Shown piece by piece: positions 1-6,109 of a stretch of DNA of 6,868 bases (position 1 is the first letter of the stretch; each line of letters begins with the position of its first letter). This DNA is from Bacteroidia bacterium (lineage in GTDB: Bacteria > Bacteroidota > Bacteroidia > Bacteroidales > UBA12481), in assembly GCA_026391235.1 (NCBI GenBank), contig JAPLDV010000858.1, forward strand, positions 1-6,868, written 5' to 3'. The notes beneath the pieces are model-generated. The model ran no database searches, was not told where the DNA came from, and saw nothing but the letters and a program-made list of their open reading frames with translations. Position numbers and translations under genes: made by a program.

Positions 1-197
1 TAATTGAGATGGTCATTGAGTTCTGCAATATTCTCTGCTTCATTGCGGCAGGGAATCAGAATGCTCACGTGGGTTTCCGGGGTGCCAGGGGTTGCGTGGT
101 ACTTTTTAGTCAGCAGCCACCCGGCGAAGAAGGCCAGAATCAACAAGGAATAGAGGACAATAAAAAGGAGAGCCTGGATGGTAAAGACGACGGACAT
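1..197 (-). CDS. Family 2 glycosyltransferase, N-terminal part (runs off the left edge)
   Basis: This is an open frame from an ATG at 197 to the window edge, giving 65 codons without a stop. The protein begins with one hydrophobic membrane segment (about residues 5-28: FTIQALLFIVLYSLLILAFF, then AGWLL). The first strand of a GT-A glycosyltransferase fold follows at about residues 44-55, VSILIPCRNEAENI, which is the usual entry motif of membrane-anchored GT2 enzymes. Such enzymes transfer sugars from nucleotide-sugar donors, often to lipid carriers, at the cytoplasmic face of the inner membrane. The catalytic DxD and QxxRW regions lie outside the window, so substrate and exact subfamily cannot be given. 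It starts 11 bases after the stop of the flippase-like gene upstream and is probably cotranscribed with it. A second ATG at 202 is in another frame and stops after 20 codons. The ribosome binding site is weak. Confidence 0.85.
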   Translation of the reverse strand, partial: MSVVFTIQALLFIVLYSLLILAFFAGWLLTKKYHATPGTPETHVSILIPCRNEAENIAELNDHLN

Positions 198-208
198 TCC
201 ATCAATAG

Positions 209-1195
209 TTACTGGTTTGGAAGGGGAGCCACTGTTTCAAGCCTGATCTTCCGCAGCAGCACAAGCCCGATCATTGCCGGGATCATAATATTGATTATCC
301 AGATGATGAAAGTTGTAAATACAATTGCCGGAACGTCAGTGGTGTATGGCCCTAATATCAGAATGGACACTGACCCTCTCACGCCCAGGTCGCCAACCGT
401 TGGAACCGGAACAAAATGCAGGATCAGGTAGATCAGGGCGATCGCGGAAAGGCCGGTAAACGGGGGGATATGTATTCCGAAGAAGTGCAGGACCAGGTAG
501 ATCTGGGTTATGTAGGTAAGGAATTTTATCGTTGAGAACAGGAGTAAAAAGGATTTATCCTTAAAGGAGACACCCTGCAGAGCATTCAGAAACGGGTGGA
601 AAACCCTGAGAAACCGGAAACGCTGAAAAAATCCTGACAGCCGGTCGATGCTGAAGAACAGGATAATCAGGATCAGACCGGTAGCGATGGAAATAGCGAG
701 GGTCACCATCCAGGAATCATGCTGATCCTTTAGCAGGTAATCGTTTGAAGGAAGGTAGGTGGCAGCCCCAACCAGTCCCAGAGTGATGGTGACCACCATC
801 TGAGCCAGGATACAAAGGAAAGTGTGTCCGGTACCTGCCAGGCGGTGACCTGGTTTGAGGATCAGGCCCCGGGTGATCACATCGCCTATACGGTTTGGCG
901 TGGTAATGGCCATTGTAAGGCTCGATAAAACCCCTGACAAGGCTTTCAGGTAATTAACCGGCTCAAGCCGGTTAACCAACCGTTGCCATTTGATCGCCTC
1001 GGATGATAAATTCAGAAAAATCAAAATGACAGCTGCCGCGAGAAAATAGAGCCGATTACCCTGAAATGCTTCGGAAAACCTCTGGCCTGCCTGATCCCAG
1101 TGCTCAAAGGTAACCATACGGTAAACAAGGTACGCTAAAGCTATAACTGCTAAAAGCACCTTAATTATGTTCGACTGTAATTTACTGATTTTCAA
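209..1195 (-). CDS. Flippase-like membrane protein (lysylphosphatidylglycerol synthase TM / UPF0104 family)
   Basis: This is a 328-residue polytopic inner-membrane protein, the usual length for the AglD/MprF-type flippase-like domain (TIGR00374 group). Hydrophobic segments are visible at about residues 10-25, 50-64, 85-97, 125-147, 163-182, 215-238, 246-263 and 291-314. Two family signatures are present: TPNRIGD at 99-105 and VPVPTVGDLGVRGS at 262-275, plus EAIKWQRLV at 66-74. The family lacks the soluble aminoacyltransferase domain of true MprF and is thought to act in lipid or lipid-linked sugar translocation; the substrate here is unknown. The adjacent downstream GT2 gene fits a lipid-glycan role, which is inference. 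The start is a TTG at 1195. An in-frame stop 24 bases upstream (1217-1219) and the absence of any ATG before residue 27, inside TM1, make TTG the best choice. No clear ribosome binding site is seen. Confidence 0.85.
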   Translation of the reverse strand: MKISKLQSNIIKVLLAVIALAYLVYRMVTFEHWDQAGQRFSEAFQGNRLYFLAAAVILIFLNLSSEAIKWQRLVNRLEPVNYLKALSGVLSSLTMAITTPNRIGDVITRGLILKPGHRLAGTGHTFLCILAQMVVTITLGLVGAATYLPSNDYLLKDQHDSWMVTLAISIATGLILIILFFSIDRLSGFFQRFRFLRVFHPFLNALQGVSFKDKSFLLLFSTIKFLTYITQIYLVLHFFGIHIPPFTGLSAIALIYLILHFVPVPTVGDLGVRGSVSILILGPYTTDVPAIVFTTFIIWIINIMIPAMIGLVLLRKIRLETVAPLPNQ

Positions 1196-1271
1196 AATAG
1201 CTACTTTTGTGGTTGTTTATAAATTGGAAGGTAAATATAGAAGAAATCCGGAGATTTGAGAGAAGTGCGAG

Positions 1272-1301
1272 GCGATCCCCGCCTACGCGGGGATGACAAG
1301 T
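1272..1301. repeat. REP-like palindromic element, copy 1
   Basis: This 30-base unit is built on a perfect 8-bp stem (ATCCCCGC at 1275-1282 paired with GCGGGGAT at 1287-1294) around a CTAC loop, with a GACAAGT tail. It is repeated in direct orientation at 1330-1359 with one mismatch in 30, in the loop. It resembles the GC-rich dispersed palindromes seen in intergenic DNA of many bacteria. No coding function is supported. In RNA it would fold as a strong hairpin in the 5' leader of rsmA or in the opposite-strand transcript. No T-run follows, so it is not a classical terminator. Confidence 0.85.
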
Positions 1302-1329
1302 GCATCTGCTGGCAGTTGTGCTTGGGTGA

Positions 1330-1359
1330 GCGATCCCCGCCTTCGCGGGGATGACAAGT
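1330..1359. repeat. REP-like palindromic element, copy 2
   Basis: This is the second direct copy of the element at 1272-1301. It has the same 8-bp stem (ATCCCCGC at 1333-1340, GCGGGGAT at 1345-1352), loop CTTC instead of CTAC, and the same GACAAGT tail. Twenty-eight unrelated bases separate the two copies. The high identity suggests recent duplication or strong conservation of a dispersed family. A two-unit CRISPR was considered and rejected. Confidence 0.85.
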
Positions 1360-1373
1360 ACTCCTGCGTAAAC

Positions 1374-1429
1374 CTGATACCCGATACCTGATACCTGATA
1401 CCCGATACCCGATACCCGATACCCGATAC
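1374..1429. repeat. Tandem heptamer repeat, eight units of CYGATAC
   Basis: Eight contiguous 7-base units run without a break. The order is CTGATAC, CCGATAC, CTGATAC twice, then CCGATAC four times. Only the second base of the unit varies (T or C), and the four units nearest rsmA are identical. The array ends 10 bases before the rsmA ATG, exactly where a ribosome binding site would normally sit. Arrays of this kind can change copy number by slippage. Seven is not a multiple of three, but the array is non-coding here, so any effect would be on leader length or spacing. Confidence 0.9.
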
Positions 1430-1439
1430 CTCTTCACCC

Positions 1440-2219
1440 ATGTCAAAACGCGTCAGACCCAAAAAGTACCTCGGCCAGCATTTCCTTACAGATATTCCGA
1501 CAGCTCATCGGATTGCAGACGGTCTGGGAGCTGCGGATGGTGGGGTGGTGCTGGAGGTTGGACCGGGAATGGGTGTGCTGACGGGGCGCCTGCTTGATCG
1601 TTTTGGCGCCAGGCTATGGGTTATAGAGATTGATAATGAATCAGTTGAATACCTTTCGGATAAATTCCCAAGCCTGATACCCCGTATCCTTTCAGAGGAT
1701 TTTCTGCAGTTCGATCTGAAGAGGATCACGGATGGGCCAATTTCGGTCATCGGGAATTTTCCGTATAATATCTCTTCTCAGATATTATTTCACCTGCTGG
1801 AATACCGTGATCAGGTTATGGAGATTTCCGGGATGTTTCAGCGTGAGGTAGCAAAGCGGCTAACTGCCGGTCCGGGCAATAAGGAATATGGCATTCTGAG
1901 CGTGTTAATGGGTGCCTTCTACCATTCCGAGTATCTTTTTAATGTTTCACCTGATGTGTTCCTGCCGCCGCCTAAAGTAACTTCCGGCGTAATCCGGTTT
2001 GTCCGCAAAGAGAATATCGCACTGCCCTGCTCACCTGAAACTTTTAAAAAGGTTGTTAAAATGGCCTTTAACCAGCGTCGCAAAACTCTTCGAAACGCCT
2101 TGTCTGCGATCTGGACTGCTGATCAGGAATCAACGGGGTACGGCGGGCTGAGGGCGGAACAGCTGTCGGTGGGGCAGTTTTTGCAGCTAGGCATAATCGA
2201 AGACCGTAGAGACGCATAA
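1440..2219 (+). CDS. rsmA: 16S rRNA (adenine1518-N6/adenine1519-N6)-dimethyltransferase RsmA (KsgA)
   Basis: RsmA uses S-adenosylmethionine to dimethylate the two adjacent adenines in the 3' terminal hairpin of 16S rRNA, a late step in 30S assembly in the cytoplasm. The 259-residue length is normal. All key motifs are present: KKYLGQHFL at 8-16, SAM motif I VLEVGPGMGVLT at 37-48, acidic motif II VIEID at 61-65, catalytic motif IV NFPYNISS at 106-113, FQREVAKR at 133-140, FLPPPKV at 174-180 and FNQRRKTLRN at 210-219. The ATG at 1440 gives the standard N-terminus with the Lys-rich stretch before LGQHFL. No Shine-Dalgarno sequence is visible; a heptamer repeat array occupies that space. The last residues, DRRDA and the stop, are encoded inside a palindromic repeat, so the C-terminus probably differs from relatives. 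It converges on the permease gene with 12 bases between stop codons. Confidence 0.96.
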   Translation: MSKRVRPKKYLGQHFLTDIPTAHRIADGLGAADGGVVLEVGPGMGVLTGRLLDRFGARLWVIEIDNESVEYLSDKFPSLIPRILSEDFLQFDLKRITDGPISVIGNFPYNISSQILFHLLEYRDQVMEISGMFQREVAKRLTAGPGNKEYGILSVLMGAFYHSEYLFNVSPDVFLPPPKVTSGVIRFVRKENIALPCSPETFKKVVKMAFNQRRKTLRNALSAIWTADQESTGYGGLRAEQLSVGQFLQLGIIEDRRDA

Positions 2220-2235
2220 TTGCGTCTGTCCCTAC
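2206..2235. repeat. Imperfect palindrome containing the stop codons of both convergent genes
   Basis: AGACGCA (2210-2216) and TGCGTCT (2221-2227) form a perfect 7-bp stem around a TAAT loop. Outside it, GTAG (2206-2209) pairs with CTAC (2232-2235), with GTCC (2228-2231) bulged on the right arm. The rsmA TAA (2217-2219) sits in the loop. The permease TAG on the other strand (2232-2234) sits in the outer right arm. The hairpin could act as a bidirectional transcription end for the two converging genes, but no U-run follows on either strand, so factor-independent termination is uncertain. It has the look of a dispersed short palindromic element that inserted at the gene ends. Confidence 0.75.
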
Positions 2236-3500
2236 ACCGTCGCGATCGCAACCACCGGGTTAAGCCGCGAAGCCCGCCAGGCGGGTGCAAATCCTGCAAT
2301 GATGCCAATCACCGCGGAGATGGTAAGGCCGATGGCGATGTTGTTCAATCCCAGTACTATCTTGAATTCCATCATAGAATTGGCCACAAGGGTACCGATG
2401 AAGATCAGGAGAAGTCCGACAATGCCCCCCATGAGGGAAAGGGAAACAGCTTCAAATAGAAATTCAAAAAGAATAAAAACGTTACGGGCACCGATGGCTT
2501 TCTGGATCCCAATAATCCGGGTACGTTCCCTCACCGAAACAAACATGATGTTGGCGATACCAAATCCGCCTACAAGGATGGCAAATCCTCCGATGATAAA
2601 ACCAGCGAGGTTCAGGGTAACAAGGAGCTGATCGAAAACATTGGATAACATCGACAGTGTATTGAGGGCAAAATTGTCATCCTGCAGTGGTTTTAGCTTC
2701 CTGATGGATCTCATGATGCCGGTGAGTTCATCCACCATCTCATCGATCGGGATACCGGGCTTCGACTTAACCATCAGGGTAGGGTGCACATTCGAGCCAC
2801 GGATATTAATCAGTGTGCGTGCATAATTCAGTGGTACAATGGCAATCTCGTCATTGCTGCCTGCATTGATTCCTTCTCCCTCTTTTTTGAATATACCAAT
2901 CACCGTTACTTTGGCAGAGGAGATTTCAAATGATTTTCCAATAGGGCTTTCACCGGGAAATATGTCATCAGCGATTTTGCGTCCGATGACCGCAACATTT
3001 TTTCCGCTCCTGAATTCAGAAAGGGAGATGAACCGGCCCTCATCCACCTCAAACGTCCTGATTTTTTCATATTCATCCGACACCGAGACAATCTCGATGC
3101 CAGGAATGGAATTATTCTTCTAGCTGATGGTTCGCTGGCCCTGAATAGTGAAAGCTGCTGATTCAACCGTTTTCGAACGGCTCATCACTTCGGCCATTTC
3201 CCGGAGTTCAGGTTCCGGCCGCTGAACATATTTCCACCATTGAAAACCGCGACCAAACATAATCGGCCATTTCTGGATGTACACAACATTGTCGCCAAGC
3301 TCGGAGATGTTTTTTTTTATGGTCCGGCCAAGTGAATCCACAACCGTTAAAACCGAAACGATGGCAAAGATACCGATCGTGATGCCGAGAAGAGATAAGA
3401 TTGTACGTAGCTTGTTGGAGATAAGCGAATGAACGGCAAACGCGATACTCTCGCGAACTATTCTGACCCAGATTACTACAGCTTTGATTCCATGTTTCAT
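2232..3500 (-). pseudogene. MacB/FtsX-type ABC transporter permease, interrupted by an in-frame TAG
   Basis: The full reading frame spans 422 codons, the normal length of a MacB-like permease, and is in one frame throughout. It is cut at codon 127 by TAG (3120-3122). The N-terminal part has the first membrane segment (about 31-55, LRTILSLLGITIGIFAIVSV) and the start of the periplasmic MacB_PCD domain. After the TAG the periplasmic domain resumes (GKNVAVIGRKIADDIF, then a P-G-x-SPIGK segment), followed by the FtsX core: TM2 about 298-323, the cytoplasmic RERTRIIGIQKAIGAR at 324-339, TM3 about 344-371, TM4 about 387-405 and PAWRASRLNP at 406-415. Such permeases work as mechanotransmission transporters with an ATPase and often a periplasmic adaptor; neither is encoded nearby. 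ATG at 3500 is preferred over the TTG at 3509. Internal GTG at 3083 could restart only the second part, which lacks TM1. A nonsense mutation or a base-call error would explain the break. Confidence 0.88.
3120..3122 (-). other. Premature in-frame amber codon in the permease gene
   Basis: The complement reads ...ATT AGC TAG AAG AAT AAT TCC... in the same frame as both halves of the permease. Conserved family sequence continues directly on each side, with no lost or added bases evident. One changed base in a tyrosine codon (TAC or TAT) would create it. From my memory of Bacteroidota homologues, an aromatic residue precedes a similar NNS segment here; that alignment was not run. Confidence 0.85.
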
Positions 3501-3598
3501 GAAATGCAAAATTACTATTTTTTTTAGGTATCGGAGCAGGACAGTAAGTGATTAATGTGCCTATTTTTAGTAGATTTGGCAAATTAATTTTTACCAAG
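3501..3598. promoter_or_regulatory. Divergent promoter region between the permease gene and purH
   Basis: About 98 bases separate the permease ATG (3500, -) from the chosen purH GTG (3599, +). On the + strand TAGATTTG (3571-3578) fits the Bacteroidota -7 consensus TAnnTTTG and would start a short leader ahead of 3599. On the - strand TAATTTTG (3507-3514) also fits, but it lies so close to the permease ATG that the transcript would be almost leaderless. No convincing -33 TTTG box is seen at the expected distance for either, so both are tentative. Confidence 0.35.
3571..3578 (+). promoter_or_regulatory. Candidate Bacteroidota -7 promoter box for purH-mreBC
   Basis: TAGATTTG matches TAnnTTTG exactly. 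It is 20 bases upstream of the GTG at 3599, which suits that start and would place the earlier GTG codons (3548, 3557) outside the transcript. A paired -33 element is not clear. Confidence 0.35.
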
Positions 3599-5125
3599 GT
3601 GGATAAGGAAAAGCAAATAGGTTGCGCGCTGATCTCTGTTTTCCACAAAGATAATCTGGATGGGATACTCACCAGATTGCATCAGCTGGGCATTGCCCTG
3701 ATCAGTACAGGTGGTACGGCGGATTTTATTGAATCATTGAGTTTGCCTGTTCAGCGAGTTGAATTGCTGACGGGTTATCCAAGTATCCTGGGCGGCAGGG
3801 TTAAAACTTTGCATCCCAAGGTTTTTGGCGGTATTCTGGCTCGCCGTGACAATGAATCCGATCTTGAAAGTCTCAAGTCCTGGGATATTCCCGAGATTGA
3901 TCTGGTAATTGTTGATCTCTATCCATTTGAGCAGACGGTTGAATCTGGTGCGCTGCTTCCTGAGATTATTGAAAAGATCGATATCGGAGGGATTTCCCTT
4001 ATTCGTGCTGCAGCAAAGAATTATGAAGATGTATTGATCGTTCCTTCGCGTGAGTACTACCCGAAATTGACTAGCCTTCTTGAAGAGAAAAATGGTGTGA
4101 CTTCGCTGTCTGACCGTTACGAATTTGCGGCTTCCGCTTTCGCTGTATCGAGCGGGTACGATTGTGCTATCAGTAATTATCTTGGTGGTAAACATTCGTT
4201 ACATTTCAGGGCAGCAGCCGGTTCGGGTCAAACCCTTCGTTATGGTGAGAATCCTCATCAGAAAGGGATCTTTTACGGGAACCTTGATCAGATTTTTGAA
4301 CAAATCCATGGCAAGGAAATTTCCTATAATAACCTGCTGGATATTGATGCAGCTATTGCGCTGATTGATGAGTTTGATGAAACAACTTTTGGGATTCTGA
4401 AACATAATAATGCCTGCGGGATCGCCTCCTCCGGCTCGCTTACCGAAGCATGGAAGAAGGCCCTGGCAGCCGATCCCATTTCTGCTTTCGGTGGGATACT
4501 GATTGCCAATAAACCCATTGATAGCGCAACTGCTGAAGAGATCAATTCGTTGTTCTTCGAGATCATCATTGCTCCCGGATATGCTGAACAGGCTCTTTCC
4601 ATATTGAGGCAAAAGAAGAACCGGATCATTTTGATGAGAAAACCCGTCAGCTTAACAGGTACACAGCAGTTTCGAAGCCTGTTGAACGGTGTGCTGATGC
4701 AGGACCGGGATCTGCGCAAAGAAGCCCCTGAAGATCTGAAAGTGGTAACGCATGTCCATCCAGGGGCAAAGGAGGTCGAAGATTTGCTTTTTGCAAATAA
4801 ACTGGTAAAGCATACCAAGTCGAATGCCATTGTACTTGTTAAGGATAAGCAGCTGCTGGCAAGCGGCACCGGCCAAACATCCCGCGTTGATGCGCTCAGG
4901 CAGGCGATTGCCAAGGCTCAGAGTTTCGGTTTTGACCTGAATGGCGCCGTGATGGCATCTGACGCTTTCTTCCCTTTTGCCGACAGCGTGGAGATTGCTC
5001 ATCAGGCCGGTGTGGGATCTGTGATACAGCCGGGAGGATCGGTGAGAGATCAGGATACGATTGACTATTGCAATATACACGGGTTGTCTATGGTTTTTAC
5101 CGGAATCCGGCACTTTAAACACTAA
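3599..5125 (+). CDS. purH: Bifunctional phosphoribosylaminoimidazolecarboxamide formyltransferase / IMP cyclohydrolase PurH
   Basis: PurH catalyses the last two steps of de novo IMP synthesis: formyl transfer to AICAR from 10-formyl-tetrahydrofolate, then ring closure. The N-terminal MGS-like cyclohydrolase domain shows STGGT at 36-40, GGRVKTLHPK at 65-74 and VDLYPFEQT. The AICAR transformylase domain has the catalytic KHNNACG (Lys268, His269), ADPISAFGG, and the terminal block GAVMASDAFFPFADSVEIAH to FTGIRHFKH. Both domains are complete. The frame is open back to a GTG at 3548, giving 525 residues. GTG at 3599 gives 508 residues, close to the usual Bacteroidota length, and places ALISVFHK at the normal distance from the N-terminus, so it is preferred. 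It lies downstream of a candidate -7 box; no ribosome binding site is obvious. mreB begins 20 bases after its stop, so the two are probably cotranscribed. Confidence 0.95.
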   Translation: MDKEKQIGCALISVFHKDNLDGILTRLHQLGIALISTGGTADFIESLSLPVQRVELLTGYPSILGGRVKTLHPKVFGGILARRDNESDLESLKSWDIPEIDLVIVDLYPFEQTVESGALLPEIIEKIDIGGISLIRAAAKNYEDVLIVPSREYYPKLTSLLEEKNGVTSLSDRYEFAASAFAVSSGYDCAISNYLGGKHSLHFRAAAGSGQTLRYGENPHQKGIFYGNLDQIFEQIHGKEISYNNLLDIDAAIALIDEFDETTFGILKHNNACGIASSGSLTEAWKKALAADPISAFGGILIANKPIDSATAEEINSLFFEIIIAPGYAEQALSILRQKKNRIILMRKPVSLTGTQQFRSLLNGVLMQDRDLRKEAPEDLKVVTHVHPGAKEVEDLLFANKLVKHTKSNAIVLVKDKQLLASGTGQTSRVDALRQAIAKAQSFGFDLNGAVMASDAFFPFADSVEIAHQAGVGSVIQPGGSVRDQDTIDYCNIHGLSMVFTGIRHFKH

Positions 5126-5131
5126 AAAAGC

Positions 5132-5138
5132 GGAGGAG
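5132..5138 (+). promoter_or_regulatory. Strong Shine-Dalgarno sequence of mreB
   Basis: GGAGGAG lies 7-13 bases before the mreB ATG at 5146, in the short gap after purH. It is the only strong ribosome binding site in the window and fixes the mreB start. Confidence 0.8.
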
Positions 5139-5145
5139 ACAAAAT

Positions 5146-6098
5146 ATGGGCCTATTTTCCTTTTTAACTCAGGAAATCGCCATTGACTTAGGAACGGCTA
5201 ACACAATTATCATATTTAATGACAAAATCGTTGTGGACGAGCCTTCCATTGTCGCAATTGATGTTGCAACAGGCAAGCTGTTTGCACTCGGTGATAAAGC
5301 CAGGCAAATGTCTGGAAAGACACACGATAACATTAAAGTTATCAGGCCATTGCGGGATGGGGTTATTGCCGACTTCAACGCGGCTGAACTGATGATCAGG
5401 GGTATGATTAAGATGATCCCCGCCAAATCAAAGTTTGGTGCGCAATCAATGCGGATGATTGTTAGTATTCCCTCGGGCAGCACCGAAGTTGAAATACGTG
5501 CCGTAAGGGATTCATCAGAGCATGCCGGCGGACGTGAGGTTTACATGATTTATGAACCAATGGCTGCAGCGCTTGGGATTGGTCTCGATGTTCTTGCACC
5601 CGAAGGTAATATGGTTGTCGATATTGGCGGCGGTACTACTGAGATTGCCGTTATAGCCCTGGGTGTCATCAGCATAATATAAAAATCGGAGAGAAAACCG
5701 CAGAAGATATCAAGATCAATGTTGGTGCCGCACTTCCATTGCTGGCTAATCCTCCGCAGGATTACGTTGTTCGCGGACCGAATCAGATGACCGCACTTCC
5801 GATAGAAATACCTGTCTCATACAGCGAACTGGCTCATGCATTGGATAAATCATTGTCGAAGGTGGAAACAGCCATTCTGAGTGTGCTGGAACGCACTCCT
5901 CCGGAATTGTATGCCGATATTGTAAACAACGGGGTTTATCTCGCCGGTGGCGGTGCCTTGCTGAAAGGCCTCGATAAGCGACTGACGGATAAAATGAATA
6001 TTACTTTCCATGTGGCCGATGATCCGCTTCATTGTGTCGCCCGCGGTACTGGTATGGCACTAAAGAACATACACCGTTTTCCGTTCCTGATGAGATAG
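5146..6098 (+). pseudogene. mreB: Rod-shape actin homologue MreB, disrupted by an internal deletion and frameshift
   Basis: MreB forms membrane-bound actin-like filaments that guide the elongasome for lateral wall synthesis. The first part (178 codons, stop TAA 5680-5682) has IDLGTANT (phosphate 1, residues 13-20), the YEPMAAALGIG stretch and DIGGGTTE (phosphate 2, 159-166), and follows the family up to ALG at 171-173. The next five codons (VISII) do not. In the next frame, from 5667, the family resumes as HQHNIKIGEKTAEDIKINVG and continues through the adenosine motif GGGALLKGLDKRL to the normal ending FPFLMR and a TAG stop (6096-6098). About 25 conserved residues normally lie between ALG and QHN; only five bases remain, implying a loss of about 70 bases (1 modulo 3). 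The joined coding content is about 316 residues against roughly 340 expected. The visible gene cannot make a full MreB. Start and ribosome binding site are normal. Confidence 0.9.
5662..5670 (+). other. Deletion junction in mreB
   Basis: Upstream frame: GAG ATT GCC GTT ATA GCC CTG GGT, then GTC ATC AGC ATA ATA TAA. Downstream frame: CAT CAG CAT AAT ATA AAA ATC GGA, which reads HQHNIKIG. The switch falls within about nine bases. The missing segment is the part of subdomain IIA that in relatives contains the VAGD-type motif and the DYMRR helix just before QHN. The exact breakpoint cannot be fixed without an intact relative. Confidence 0.8.
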
Positions 6099-6109
6099 CA
6101 CGATGAACG

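Noticed and set aside
9..431. A 140-codon + strand frame over the glycosyltransferase and flippase genes
   Set aside because: It is antisense to two genes with clear family motifs and has no ribosome binding site or recognisable domain.
438..445. GCGATCGC octamer (HIP1-like), also at 2242-2249
   Set aside because: Two copies in 6.9 kb, both in or at coding sequence, do not show the enrichment seen in cyanobacteria, and the gene content is not cyanobacterial.
1272..1359. Minimal CRISPR array: two 30-base repeats around a 28-base spacer
   Set aside because: There are only two units, no cas genes in the window, and a mutation in the loop. The sequence type matches dispersed GC-rich palindromes found singly in intergenic DNA.
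1201..1446. An 81-codon open frame on the - strand with repeated YRVSGI units
   Set aside because: It is the translation of the heptamer array and the two REP-like palindromes. The Tyr-Arg-Val-Ser-Gly-Ile pattern is simply the repeat read in rotating frames, and there is no other protein-like content.
2220..2631. Open frames on the + strand opposite the permease (2220-2459, 2299-2631)
   Set aside because: They are antisense to the clear FtsX core. Their residue content is low-complexity and they have no start signals.
3120..3122. Amber recoding (pyrrolysine or an alternative code) in the permease
   Set aside because: TAG ends mreB exactly after its normal C-terminus and also ends the permease, so TAG is used as a stop here. 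No recoding element is visible.
3734..4195. Long open frames opposite purH (3734-4195 and 4199-4612, 4324-4914, 4652-5122 on the - strand)
   Set aside because: They lie wholly within the well-conserved purH coding sequence and show no recognisable domains, so they are frame shadows.
5660..5700. Programmed ribosomal frameshift in mreB
   Set aside because: No slippery heptamer with a downstream structure is evident at the switch point, and a frameshift would not restore the roughly 25 conserved residues that are missing.
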